A stretch of 24,097 bases of DNA from TMP-24 sp031376305. GTDB lineage: Bacteria > Pseudomonadota > Alphaproteobacteria > Rhodobacterales > Rhodobacteraceae. The DNA lies in NCBI GenBank assembly GCA_031376305.1, contig JANMDM010000211.1:1-24097 (forward strand), given 5' to 3'. The notes beneath the pieces were generated by a model, which was not told where the DNA came from, made no database searches, and saw nothing but the letters and a program-made list of their open reading frames with translations. The position numbers were made by a program, and so were the translations under genes. Below are positions 7,293 to 14,693 of the stretch, in pieces. Positions within the stretch are counted from its first letter, which is position 1, and each line of letters begins with the position of its first letter.

Positions 7293-7974
7293 TGTCAGTC
7301 TCCATCCGCGCCAGAAGCGCCTTTGCGGCGGCTTGTTCCGCCTGTCGTTTGGCACCCGCCTGAGCCTGTTCCGCCTCACCCGTCGCCATTTTCACCTCGA
7401 CGGTGAAAAGCGGTTGATGATCGGGTCCGTCGCGCGCCACTTCTGTATAGCTGGGCGGCGGCAGGCCGCGCCCCTGCGCCCATTCCTGCAAACTGGTCTT
7501 GGCATCGCGGGCGTCCTCTTCGACGTCGCCGATACGCCCGCCCCAGAGGTCGAGCACCAAAGCGCGTGCCGCAGGAAAGCCCGCATCCAGATAAACCGCG
7601 GCGATCACCGCTTCCATTGCATCCCCCAAAAGCGCCTCTTTGCGGCGGCCGCCGGACATCATTTCGGATCGGCCAAGCTTGAGCACATCGCCCAAGCCGA
7701 TGTCGCGGGCGACTTCGGCGCAGGTTTCCTTGCGCACCAGCGCATTATAGCGCGGGGCGAGCAACCCTTCGGCGGCGTCTTTATCGGCAGCCAGCAGCGC
7801 CTCGGCCATCACCAGACCCAGAACCCGGTCGCCCAGAAACTCCAGCCGCTGGTTGTCGGTCCGGGTCGGCGTGGCGATGGAGGCATGGGTCAGGGCGCGC
7901 ACCAGCAGATCGGGCCGCGTGAACTCATGGCCAATACGGGCCGCGAAGGCCTGAAGATCGCCCGACAGCTTCAC
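7285..7974 (-). CDS. rnc: Ribonuclease III
   Basis: Endonuclease specific for double-stranded RNA; it processes pre-rRNA and structured mRNAs. The 229-residue protein has the catalytic signature NQRLEFLGDRVLGL near residue 42 and the second acidic motif GDAMEAVIAAVYLDAG around residues 112-127, then a C-terminal dsRNA-binding domain (KTSLQEWAQGRGLPPPSY ... AAAKALLARME). The position after GD in the signature is Arg, as is usual in alphaproteobacteria. The start is GTG at 7974, overlapping the lepB stop as GTGA (7971-7974), with a GGTGGA-type ribosome site just upstream. Its 3' end overlaps era by 8 bp. Confidence 0.96.
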   Translation of the reverse strand: MKLSGDLQAFAARIGHEFTRPDLLVRALTHASIATPTRTDNQRLEFLGDRVLGLVMAEALLAADKDAAEGLLAPRYNALVRKETCAEVARDIGLGDVLKLGRSEMMSGGRRKEALLGDAMEAVIAAVYLDAGFPAARALVLDLWGGRIGDVEEDARDAKTSLQEWAQGRGLPPPSYTEVARDGPDHQPLFTVEVKMATGEAEQAQAGAKRQAEQAAAKALLARMETDNG

Positions 7975-8750
7975 TCCACCGCCTTGAAGAACCGGTCGGA
8001 TCGCCAGGTCCAGAAGTAGAACAGCGACGTCCCGGCGGAGGAGAAAATGATCCGGTCGGCGCGGCCGACAAGATATTGGGCGGGCAGCATGCCGACGCCG
8101 CCGACTTCTTGTTTGAACCGGCTGTCCATGCTGTTGTCGCGGTTATCGCCCATGAAGAAGTAGTTGCCTTCGGGCACGGTGAACACCGGCGTGTTGTCGG
8201 CCCAGGTGGTGCCGGTATTCAACACGTCATGGGTTACGCCATTGGGCAGGGTTTCGGTCAAGCGCTGGTTGGTGCAGGTGCCGCCATCGCCAACGGGTTC
8301 ATTGGCACAATTCGGGCGCGAACCTTGCGAACCTTGTGGCGCTTTGATTTCCTCGAAGGTGCCAGCGTCGGCCTGCGGCACCATCTGACCATTAAGATAG
8401 GCGATGCCCTCCTTGACCTGAACGGTGTCGCCCGGCAGACCAATCAGGCGTTTGATGAAATCGGCGCCCGTGGTCGGGTGGCGAAACACCACGACATCCC
8501 CGCGTTCGGGGTCAGACCCGAAAATGCGGCCCGAAATCGGGCAGGCGGCGAAGGGGCACGAATAGCGGGAATAACCGTAGGCCATCTTGTTGACGAAGAT
8601 GAAATCGCCGATCAGCAGGGTGTCTTTCATTGATCCTGAGGGGATCCAGAAGGGCTGGAAGAACAGGGTTCGGAAAACCCCCGCGATCAGCAGCGCGTAG
8701 ACCACCGTCTTGATCGTCTCGGTGATGCCGTCTTTCGCCGTGCTGGCCAT
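7971..8750 (-). CDS. lepB: Signal peptidase I
   Basis: Inner-membrane serine protease that removes signal peptides from exported preproteins. It has 259 residues with one N-terminal membrane segment (about 13-31). The nucleophile Ser40 lies in IPSGSM, the general-base Lys100 in DFIKRLIGLPGD, and the late box GDNRDNSMDSR near residue 200. Periplasmic cysteines occur in SCPFAACP (65, 70) and further on in RPNCANE and GGTCTNQ; a disulphide is possible but not shown. GAGGA precedes ATG 8750. The stop overlaps the rnc GTG start. acpS lies 66 bp upstream on the same strand. Confidence 0.96.
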   Translation of the reverse strand: MASTAKDGITETIKTVVYALLIAGVFRTLFFQPFWIPSGSMKDTLLIGDFIFVNKMAYGYSRYSCPFAACPISGRIFGSDPERGDVVVFRHPTTGADFIKRLIGLPGDTVQVKEGIAYLNGQMVPQADAGTFEEIKAPQGSQGSRPNCANEPVGDGGTCTNQRLTETLPNGVTHDVLNTGTTWADNTPVFTVPEGNYFFMGDNRDNSMDSRFKQEVGGVGMLPAQYLVGRADRIIFSSAGTSLFYFWTWRSDRFFKAVE

Positions 8751-8816
8751 GATCGTCCTCGGGTTTTGCGGTTCGGGGCTACATGATCGCGGGCAGGCCC
8801 GGAGTCAAGCGAAGCC

Positions 8817-9218
8817 TCAGCTTTGGGGGCGCGCCTCGATAACGACAAAGGCCTGTGCCCAGGGGTGATCGTCGGTCAGTGTCACATGGACAATGGATTG
8901 GTGCCCCGGCGGGGTCATTTCGGCCAGACGCAACGCCGCCCAGCCTGTCAGGTGCAGGATGGGCTGGCCGGAGGGCAGGTTCGACACCGCCATGTCGCGC
9001 CACGAGATCCCCATGCGCAGCCCGGTGCCCAGCGCCTTGGAACAGGCCTCTTTCGCCGCCCAACGTTTGGCATAGGTGGCCGCCACATCCTTGCGGCTTT
9101 CGGCCTTGCGCTGTTCCAAATCGGTAAAGACCCGGTTGCGGAAACGGTCCCCGTAACGCTCAAGCGTCGCGGCGATCCGCTCGATGTTCGCAAGATCGGT
9201 GCCGATGCCGAGGATCAT
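8817..9218 (-). CDS. acpS: Holo-[acyl-carrier-protein] synthase
   Basis: Transfers the 4'-phosphopantetheine arm of CoA to a serine of apo-ACP, activating it for fatty-acid synthesis. The 133-residue protein has the magnesium-binding Asp8 in MILGIGTDLANIER and Glu57 in RWAAKEACSKALGTG, the two invariant motifs of AcpS-type phosphopantetheinyl transferases. The C-terminal strand HVTLTDDHPWAQAFVVIEA also matches. The start ATG overlaps the pdxJ stop as ATGA (9215-9218), so translation is probably coupled. pdxJ-acpS adjacency is a classical conserved arrangement in proteobacteria. Confidence 0.95.
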   Translation of the reverse strand: MILGIGTDLANIERIAATLERYGDRFRNRVFTDLEQRKAESRKDVAATYAKRWAAKEACSKALGTGLRMGISWRDMAVSNLPSGQPILHLTGWAALRLAEMTPPGHQSIVHVTLTDDHPWAQAFVVIEARPQS

Positions 9219-9979
9219 TTGGCCCCGCGCGCTGCATCCATGATCCGGCGCATTTCGATGATCGCCGGGCCAAGGCCGATGAAAACCGCCTCGCCAATCA
9301 GGAAATGGCCGATGTTGAGTTCCCTCACTTCGGGTAAGACCGCGACCGGGCCCACCGTCTCAAAGGTCAGGCCGTGGCCGACGTGGACTTCCAACCCCAG
9401 CGAATGGGCGAAGCGGCTACCTTCGCGCAACGCTGCCAGTTCGGCATCGCGTTCGGCAAGGCGGCCTTCGTGGTGCAGGTCGCAGTAATGGCCGGTGTGC
9501 AGTTCCACCACCGCCGCACCGATGCGGGCCGACGCTTCGATCTGGCGCGGGTCATGGCCGATGAACATCGACACGCGGCAGCCGGCCTCGCGCAAAGGCG
9601 TGATGAAATCGGTCAGGCGGTGCGGATCCGAAGCCACGTCAAGCCCGCCTTCTGTGGTTCGTTCTTCGCGCTTTTCGGGGACGATGCAAACCGCATGCGG
9701 GCGGTATCGCAGGGCAATTGCCTGCATTTCCACAGTCGCGGCCATTTCAAAGTTCAGAGGGCGTGTCAGGGTCGCCATCAGCCGTTCGATGTCGCCGTCG
9801 ATAATGTGGCGACGGTCTTCGCGCAGGTGGGCGGTGATGCCATCCGCCCCTGCGGCTTCTGCCAGCAAAGCCGCACGCAGCGGGTCGGGATAGGCCGAAC
9901 CCCGCGCGTTGCGCAGCGTGGCGACATGGTCGATGTTCACACCCAGCCGCAGCGACTTAATGGTCTGATCGGCAGTCAT
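9215..9979 (-). CDS. pdxJ: Pyridoxine 5'-phosphate synthase
   Basis: Condenses 1-deoxyxylulose 5-phosphate with 3-amino-2-oxopropyl phosphate to pyridoxine 5'-phosphate, the ring-closing step of DXP-dependent vitamin B6 synthesis. It is a cytosolic TIM barrel of 254 residues. Family motifs in order are LGVNIDHVATLRNARG (12-27), GADGITAHLREDRRHI, HAVCIVPEKREERTTEGGLDV, VELHTGHYCDLHH and LEVHVGHGLTFE. ATG 9979 is preceded by AGGAAAGGTGAAGC. It lies 82 bp downstream of the DUF2062 gene, a gap that contains a palindrome. PLP produced here would serve, among others, the aminotransferase at 19211. Confidence 0.96.
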   Translation of the reverse strand: MTADQTIKSLRLGVNIDHVATLRNARGSAYPDPLRAALLAEAAGADGITAHLREDRRHIIDGDIERLMATLTRPLNFEMAATVEMQAIALRYRPHAVCIVPEKREERTTEGGLDVASDPHRLTDFITPLREAGCRVSMFIGHDPRQIEASARIGAAVVELHTGHYCDLHHEGRLAERDAELAALREGSRFAHSLGLEVHVGHGLTFETVGPVAVLPEVRELNIGHFLIGEAVFIGLGPAIIEMRRIMDAARGAK

Positions 9980-10044
9980 GCTTCACCTTTCCTGAACCGT
10001 CCGCAAACCTATAGCGGGCATGATCTTCGGCCTCCAGCCTGAGG

Positions 10045-10058
10045 TTGTACCCGTACAA
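10045..10058. promoter_or_regulatory. Perfect 6+2+6 palindrome upstream of pdxJ
   Basis: TTGTAC-CC-GTACAA is a perfect inverted repeat with a two-base centre. It lies 3 bp past the DUF2062 stop codon and about 65 bp upstream of the pdxJ start. The two-base spacer is too short for an RNA hairpin loop without breaking pairs, so a dimeric DNA-binding protein site is the likelier reading. No regulator is identified. Confidence 0.35.
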
Positions 10059-10061
10059 GCG

Positions 10062-10697
10062 CTACTTTTCCTTTGCCCGCTTCGCGGCGCGAAGGCTTTC
10101 CACCCGCTCGCGCAATTTCTTGCCGCGCCGCCTGTTATAGGCTTCGACAACCGGCAGCGTCAGGTAATGCGAAATGACACCCGCCAGCACTCCCAAGGGA
10201 ATGCTGCCAATTAGATCCGGTAAAAACAGCGTGCGGAAAAACCCGGACATTTCCGTCCACCTGGTTGGTTCCGAAGTGAAAATGGCTTTGATATTGCCCC
10301 AGAATTCATCAGTGGCGCCTGAGAATGTATCAATGATCGCCGTGATCCCTAGGTCACTATGGATGCCTAACATCCAATGACCCAGCCATACCGAAAAATA
10401 AGCGAAAATCGGATAGGTTAGCGGGTTGCCAAAAAAGGTCGCCAGCAAGGCCGCGACAATGTTGCCGCGGATCGCCCAGGCCAGCACGGCGGCACCCACA
10501 AGATGCAGACCAAACAGCGGCGTGAACGAAATGAACACGCCCGCAGCAACCCCCCGGCCAATCCTGTGCGGCGGGTCAGGCAGCCGTCGAACGCGGTGGA
10601 ACACATATTGCGTGGCCCGTGACCATCCGCCGCGAGGAAAGACCACTTCGGTCAGGGCTGCTCGCCAGGTTCGCGGGTCGCGACGTCGGAAAACCAT
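10062..10697 (-). CDS. DUF2062 family membrane protein
   Basis: A 211-residue protein with the DUF2062 pattern. A basic N terminus (MVFRRRDPRTWRAALTEVVFPRGGW) and the motif RIGRGVAAGVFISFTPLFGLH lead into a hydrophobic segment (LVGAAVLAWAIRGNIVAALLATFFGNPLTYPIFAYFSVWLG). A second hydrophobic stretch near residues 155-185 precedes a Lys/Arg-rich tail (RRRGKKLRER, RAAKRAKEK). Three or four membrane segments are likely. The function of the family is not established. It starts 12 bp after the rsh stop codon, with AAGGGC nine bases before ATG, so it is co-transcribed with rsh. Confidence 0.88.
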   Translation of the reverse strand: MVFRRRDPRTWRAALTEVVFPRGGWSRATQYVFHRVRRLPDPPHRIGRGVAAGVFISFTPLFGLHLVGAAVLAWAIRGNIVAALLATFFGNPLTYPIFAYFSVWLGHWMLGIHSDLGITAIIDTFSGATDEFWGNIKAIFTSEPTRWTEMSGFFRTLFLPDLIGSIPLGVLAGVISHYLTLPVVEAYNRRRGKKLRERVESLRAAKRAKEK

Positions 10698-10709
10698 TTC
10701 TAAAGCCCT

Positions 10710-12830
10710 TTACGGCTTGCGTGACAAATCGCGGATGCGTTCAATCTGAGCGACATCGGATTCCGCCTCAAGCGCCTTCATCAACAGATGCAAATGTTCG
10801 ATATCGCGTAGTTCGACTTCTAGAATAAGACGATAATAATCGGGCTTCCGGTCAACAAAAGTCAGGTCTGAGATATTGGCCTTCTGTTCGCCGACAATAC
10901 TGCATATGCGCCCAAGCACTCCGGCGCCATTCGCAATCGTCAGATTCAGGCTGATGGCGTTGACCGCAGCATGGCGCCCCGTATGCCAATGCAGATCGAC
11001 CCAGCGTTGCGGTTGCTCCTCAAATTCTGCCAGAGCGGGGCAGTCGATGGTGTGGATGACCACGCCCTGGCCGCGGTAAGTAATGCCGACGATCCGCTCG
11101 CCCGGTACCGGCTGGCAGCAATTGGCGCGGCGAAAGGATTGATCGGCGGCCAGACCCAGGACCGACGTGTGCGCAGCGATTTCATCGGCGCTCTGCGCAG
11201 CCAGTTCGGGATAAATCGCCTCAATAACATCGCGCGCGGTCAACTCGGCGCTGCCAAGGCGGGCCAGCACCTCGGTCTCATCAGCCAGGCCCAGGGTCTT
11301 GGCAGCGGTGCGCAGCGCCTTGTCGGTAGCCTTGCGCCCCACATGCTCGAACGCCACCCGCGCCAGCTCATGGCCAAGTTTGACGAACCTGTCACGGTTT
11401 TCCTCGCGCAAACTCCGGCGGATTGCCGACTTGGCACGGCCGGTGGCGACAATGTCGATCCAGCTGGCCTGCGGGCGCTGGCCGGCGGCGGTGATAACTT
11501 CGACCGACTGGCCATTTTTGAGCCGGGTCCAGAGCGGCACGCGAAGGCCGTCAACTTTGGCGCCCACACAGGCATTGCCGATCCGCGTGTGGATCGCATA
11601 GGCCAGATCAATGGGCGTGGCCCCCTTGGGCAGCTGGATCACATCGCCTTTGGGCGTGAAGCAGAAGACCTGATCCGAATACATCTCAAGCTTCACGTTT
11701 TCAAGGAATTCGTCGTGGTCGTCGCCGCCATCGAAACGTTCGGTCAGCGTCGTGATCCAGCGGGCGGGATCAACGGCGAACGGGTTGCGGGCGCGCACGC
11801 CGTCGCGGTAGGACCAATGCGCGGCGACGCCGGCTTCGGCGACTTCATGCATCTGGCGGGTGCGGATCTGCACCTCGACCTGTTTGCCGTCGCGCCCTGA
11901 AACCGTGGTGTGGATCGACCGGTAGCCGTTGGTCTTGGGTTGGCTGATGTAATCCTTGAACCGCCCCGGCACCGCACGCCAACGCTGATGAATGGCGCCA
12001 AGGATGCGGTAGCAATCGCCTTCCGTTTGGCAAATGATCCGAAAGCCGTAAATGTCGGACAGGCGCGAAAAAGCCAGCTGCTTTTCCTGCATCTTGCGCC
12101 AGATCGAATAGGGCTTTTTCGCGCGACCAAAGACGTCGGCCTCGATGTGCTCTTTCTCCAGCTCAAGGCGGATGTCGCTGGTGATCTTGTGGATCACGTC
12201 GCCTGTTTCACGTTGCAAGGTGATAAAGCGGCGGATGATCGACGACCGGGCTTCGGGGTTCAGCACCTTGAAGGACAGATCTTCCAGTTCTTCGCGCATC
12301 CATTGCATCCCCATGCGACCGGCAAGAGGGGCGAAGATATCCATCGTCTCGCGGGCCTTGCGCGCCTGTTTGGCGGCAGGCAGGGATTTGATGGTGCGCA
12401 TGTTGTGCAGGCGGTCGGCCAGCTTGACCAGGATCACCCGCAGATCCTTCGACATCGCCATGAACAGCTTGCGGAAGTTTTCCGATTGCTTGGTTTCGGT
12501 CGACGAAAGCTGCAAATTGGTTAGCTTGGTGACACCGTCCACCAATTCCGCGACCTCCTCGCCGAATTGGTGAGACACTTCTGTGTAGGTGGATTTCGTA
12601 TCTTCGATGGTGTCGTGCAAAAGCGCGGTGATAATGGATGCATCATCCAGCCGCTGTTCGGTCAGAATCGCCGCCACAGCCACCGGGTGAGTAAAATAAT
12701 CCTCGCCCGAATGGCGCTTTTGGCCGTCGTGCATGTCGCGCCCATAATCATAGGCGCCACGGATCAGCTCGGCGTTGGTCTTGGGGTTGTAGTTGCGGAC
12801 CAGCGCGATCAGGTCTTCGACGTCGATCAT
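10710..12830 (-). CDS. rsh: Bifunctional (p)ppGpp synthetase/hydrolase (RSH/SpoT-type)
   Basis: Makes and degrades the alarmone (p)ppGpp, the stringent-response signal. The 706 residues comprise an HD hydrolase domain (RHSGEDYFTHP 39-49; HD at 72-73; EDT at 76-78) and a synthetase domain (about 230-345: AKKPYSIWRKM, SDIYGFRI with Asp259, NGYRSIHTTV, VEVQIRT with Glu319). They are followed by a TGS domain (about 387-447, VFCFTPKGDVIQLPKGATPIDLAYAIH), a conserved cysteine stretch (NCCQPVPG) and a C-terminal ACT domain (about 630-700). Both catalytic sites look intact, and RFKD (290-293) is the basic variant seen in bifunctional enzymes rather than the acidic RelA-only form. It lies 27 bp downstream of rpoZ. 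Alphaproteobacteria usually have this single long RSH, also called spoT or relA. Confidence 0.96.
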   Translation of the reverse strand: MIDVEDLIALVRNYNPKTNAELIRGAYDYGRDMHDGQKRHSGEDYFTHPVAVAAILTEQRLDDASIITALLHDTIEDTKSTYTEVSHQFGEEVAELVDGVTKLTNLQLSSTETKQSENFRKLFMAMSKDLRVILVKLADRLHNMRTIKSLPAAKQARKARETMDIFAPLAGRMGMQWMREELEDLSFKVLNPEARSSIIRRFITLQRETGDVIHKITSDIRLELEKEHIEADVFGRAKKPYSIWRKMQEKQLAFSRLSDIYGFRIICQTEGDCYRILGAIHQRWRAVPGRFKDYISQPKTNGYRSIHTTVSGRDGKQVEVQIRTRQMHEVAEAGVAAHWSYRDGVRARNPFAVDPARWITTLTERFDGGDDHDEFLENVKLEMYSDQVFCFTPKGDVIQLPKGATPIDLAYAIHTRIGNACVGAKVDGLRVPLWTRLKNGQSVEVITAAGQRPQASWIDIVATGRAKSAIRRSLREENRDRFVKLGHELARVAFEHVGRKATDKALRTAAKTLGLADETEVLARLGSAELTARDVIEAIYPELAAQSADEIAAHTSVLGLAADQSFRRANCCQPVPGERIVGITYRGQGVVIHTIDCPALAEFEEQPQRWVDLHWHTGRHAAVNAISLNLTIANGAGVLGRICSIVGEQKANISDLTFVDRKPDYYRLILEVELRDIEHLHLLMKALEAESDVAQIERIRDLSRKP

Positions 12831-12854
12831 TCCGGTCCGTCCTGAGTGTCTTTG

Positions 12855-12870
12855 GGGTCAGCCCTGACCC
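12855..12870 (-). other. Hairpin overlapping the rpoZ stop codon
   Basis: GGGTCA (12855-12860) and TGACCC (12865-12870) form a perfect 6-bp stem with a four-base loop. On the minus strand the stem contains the last codons and the TGA of rpoZ and sits 24 bp before the rsh start. It could modulate read-through or translation between rpoZ and rsh. There is no U-run, so it is not a standard terminator. Confidence 0.35.
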
Positions 12871-13211
12871 TGGGCTTCCATCAGCGCGCGCAGCAGCTTT
12901 TCTTCTGACATGTCGTCATGCTGCGGGCGGTCGGTATCGGCGCCCATCAGCAAGGCCATATCGTCGTCAACGGCATCGTCGACTTCGATCTGGGTCTGGT
13001 GGCTTTCGATCATCCGCTCGCGCAGGCTGTCAGCCGATTGCGCCTCGTCGGCGATTTCGCGCAGGGCCACGACCGGGTTTTTGTCATTGTCGCGGTCGAT
13101 GCCGACCGGCGAGCCTGCAGTGATTTCGCGGGCGCGGTGTGACGCGAGCATCACCAACTCGAACCGGTTCGGAACCTTGTCAACGCAATCTTCGACCGTT
13201 ACGCGGGCCAT
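12858..13211 (-). CDS. rpoZ: RNA polymerase omega subunit
   Basis: Small subunit that promotes assembly of the beta' subunit and, in proteobacteria, contributes to a ppGpp-binding site on RNA polymerase. The 117-residue protein begins MARVTVEDCVDKVPNRFELVMLASHRAREI, the conserved omega core, followed by the DNDKNPVVALREIA motif. The C-terminal 50 residues are acidic and variable, as in alphaproteobacterial omegas. ATG 13211 is preceded by GAGGTG; an upstream TTG at 13223 in the same frame is less likely. The stop lies 27 bp from rsh, a classical rpoZ-spoT arrangement coupling the alarmone enzyme to the polymerase subunit that senses it. Confidence 0.95.
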   Translation of the reverse strand: MARVTVEDCVDKVPNRFELVMLASHRAREITAGSPVGIDRDNDKNPVVALREIADEAQSADSLRERMIESHQTQIEVDDAVDDDMALLMGADTDRPQHDDMSEEKLLRALMEAQGQG

Positions 13212-13249
13212 AGGACACCTCAATCCGTATTGGAAATGCTGGAAATCGC

Positions 13250-13278
13250 TATTTATGCGCTCAGAGCGACCATGACAA
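13250..13278 (-). promoter_or_regulatory. Candidate sigma-70-type promoter for rpoZ-rsh
   Basis: On the minus strand TTGTCA (13278-13273, five of six to consensus) is followed after 17 bp by TAAATA (13255-13250), with CATAAA as a shifted -10 alternative. Transcription would begin about 30 bp before the rpoZ ATG. The spacer carries an 11-bp palindrome, CGCTC-A-GAGCG (13258-13268), which could be an operator. Assigned by eye only. Confidence 0.4.
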
Positions 13279-13292
13279 GCCGCGATTGCCGC

Positions 13293-13868
13293 CTAAAAGG
13301 GGGTAATCGCAGCTTTCGCGGCATCAGACAGGGCATCAGCCATCTCTGCAACCGTTTTCCCAGTCAAGGGATGGCGCCATTCAGGCGCAATTTCCGCCAA
13401 GGGAATCAGGACGAAAGCCCGATCTTGCAGGCGCGGATGCGGCAGCAGCAGCCGTGTTGGCGTCTCGGTTCGCTGGCAGTCCGGGGAAAGGTTCATCCAA
13501 GCCTGCACGGTTGCCTTATCGGGCAAAACGTCTTGCTCGATGCCGATCAGATCAAGATCCAGCGTGCGTGCGGACCACCGGCCACGGCGTTCGCGTGCAA
13601 ACTGCGACTCGATCAGATGCAGCCGTTCCAGCAGCGCTTGCGCGGATAAAGATGTGCTCAGGCGCGCTGCCCCATTTACAAACTCCGGCCCGGATCCGGC
13701 CGGGTAAGCGGGGGTGCGAAAGAAGCGGCTGACAGCCGTGATCTGGATGGCCGCGCTCACCAGTCGTCCCAACGCGAGATAACACGTCACAGTGGGATTT
13801 CCGACCGGCGAAAGCATATTGCCGCCAAAGGCGATATACGCGAGCCTATGCTTTAGGATAGATTCCAT
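13293..13868 (-). CDS. folK: 2-amino-4-hydroxy-6-hydroxymethyldihydropteridine diphosphokinase
   Basis: Transfers pyrophosphate from ATP to 6-hydroxymethyl-7,8-dihydropterin, the step before dihydropteroate synthesis in folate biosynthesis; cytosolic. The 191-residue protein shows YIAFGGN near the N terminus (the pterin-binding GSN-type motif, here with Gly), FFRTPAYPAGSGPEFVNGAARL, the signature RWSARTLDLDLIGI with its magnesium-binding Asp pair, and LLPHPRLQDRAFVLIPLAEIAPEW. ATG 13868 is the only reasonable start, but no strong ribosome site precedes it. It lies 81 bp upstream of rpoZ on the same strand and is divergent from the NYN-domain gene. Confidence 0.93.
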   Translation of the reverse strand: MESILKHRLAYIAFGGNMLSPVGNPTVTCYLALGRLVSAAIQITAVSRFFRTPAYPAGSGPEFVNGAARLSTSLSAQALLERLHLIESQFARERRGRWSARTLDLDLIGIEQDVLPDKATVQAWMNLSPDCQRTETPTRLLLPHPRLQDRAFVLIPLAEIAPEWRHPLTGKTVAEMADALSDAAKAAITPF

Positions 13869-13928
13869 TATGGGTGCTTTTTAGCCTAAAGGTGTAATAT
13901 GTTCGATAGTCAGTTCTTTTTTGATGTA

Positions 13929-13953
13929 TCTTCGTAGCCACCACTCACGAAGA
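13929..13953. promoter_or_regulatory. Inverted repeat in the folK / NYN-gene divergent region
   Basis: TCTTCGT (13929-13935) and ACGAAGA (13947-13953) are perfect complements separated by 11 bases, about 35 bp before the NYN-gene start codon. They could be a dyad operator for either divergent gene or a 5'-leader hairpin. I found no good -35/-10 pair at standard spacing in this 119-bp gap (13869-13987). Confidence 0.3.
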
Positions 13954-13987
13954 CTACCTGCTTGACTGATATTTGAAAGGGACTTTT

Positions 13988-14560
13988 ATGTTCTACAAGG
14001 ACGAACGGCTCGCGCTGTTCATCGATGGATCGAACCTCTATGCGGCGGCGAAAGCCCTGGGGTTTGACATCGACTATAAGCTTTTGCGCCAAGAATTTGA
14101 ACGTCGTTCAAAGCTGCTTCGGGCGTTTTACTACACGGCACTGCTTGAAAACGATGAATATTCTCCGATCCGCCCCTTGGTGGACTGGCTGAATTACAAC
14201 GGCTTTTCGATGGTCACAAAGCCGGCGCGCGAATACACCGACAGCCAGGGCCGCCGTAAGGTCAAGGGCAATATGGAAGTCGAGATGACCGTCGATGCGA
14301 TGGAACTCGCGCCGCGGATCGACCATATCGTGCTTTTCTCCGGGGATGGGGATTTCCGCGCTTTGGTCGAAAGTCTGCAACGGCAGGGTGTGCGTGTTTC
14401 GGTGGTTTCGACGATTCGCTCGCAGCCGCCGATGATTGCGGATGAGCTGCGCAGGCAATGCGACAACTTCATCGAGCTTGATGCGTTGCGCGATGTCATC
14501 GGTCGCCCGCCACGCGAGCCGCGCAATGAACGTGAAGAAGTCACCGCTGAAGAAGAGTGA
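13988..14560 (+). CDS. NYN domain protein, LabA/DUF88-like putative RNase
   Basis: A 190-residue protein of the NYN (PIN-like) nuclease fold. The first acidic strand is LALFIDGSNLYAAAK (Asp13, Asn16). The central motif KGNMEVEMTVDAMELA (93-108) supplies Asp103, and FSGDGDFRALVESL (117-130) supplies Asp120 and Asp122. The usual LabA motif is KG(N/V)MD.. at the second site, and here Glu97 seems to replace that Asp conservatively. The C terminus is short and acidic (EEVTAEEE). The function in this lineage is unknown; RNA turnover is a plausible inference from the fold. ATG 13988 (MFYKDERL) is preceded by AAAGGGAC; a TTG at 13973 is less likely. A terminator hairpin follows the stop codon. Confidence 0.88.
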   Translation: MFYKDERLALFIDGSNLYAAAKALGFDIDYKLLRQEFERRSKLLRAFYYTALLENDEYSPIRPLVDWLNYNGFSMVTKPAREYTDSQGRRKVKGNMEVEMTVDAMELAPRIDHIVLFSGDGDFRALVESLQRQGVRVSVVSTIRSQPPMIADELRRQCDNFIELDALRDVIGRPPREPRNEREEVTAEEE

Positions 14561-14580
14561 TTGAGCGTCTGGCCTTCGGC

Positions 14581-14610
14581 AATGCCCCACCCTTCAGGCG
14601 GGGCATTTTG
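14581..14610 (+). terminator. Rho-independent terminator after the NYN gene
   Basis: AATGCCCC (14581-14588) pairs with GGGGCATT (14600-14607) around a short loop, followed by TTTG. The stem is 8 bp, G/C-rich and begins 20 bp after the stop codon. Confidence 0.75.
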
Positions 14611-14693
14611 CGTTCGCATTGCGGCAGAGGGGCTGGACGCGGTGCATTGCGCCGCTTAGGTCTGCGGTGCGACCTCATGGGATCTGAACGACC

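Noticed and set aside
6823..8019. 398-codon plus-strand open frame across era, rnc and the start of lepB
   Set aside because: It crosses three certain minus-strand genes, resembles no known protein and is explained by codon bias in GC-rich DNA.
10971..11900. 309-codon plus-strand open frame inside rsh
   Set aside because: It is wholly antisense to conserved rsh domains, with no start signal or domain.
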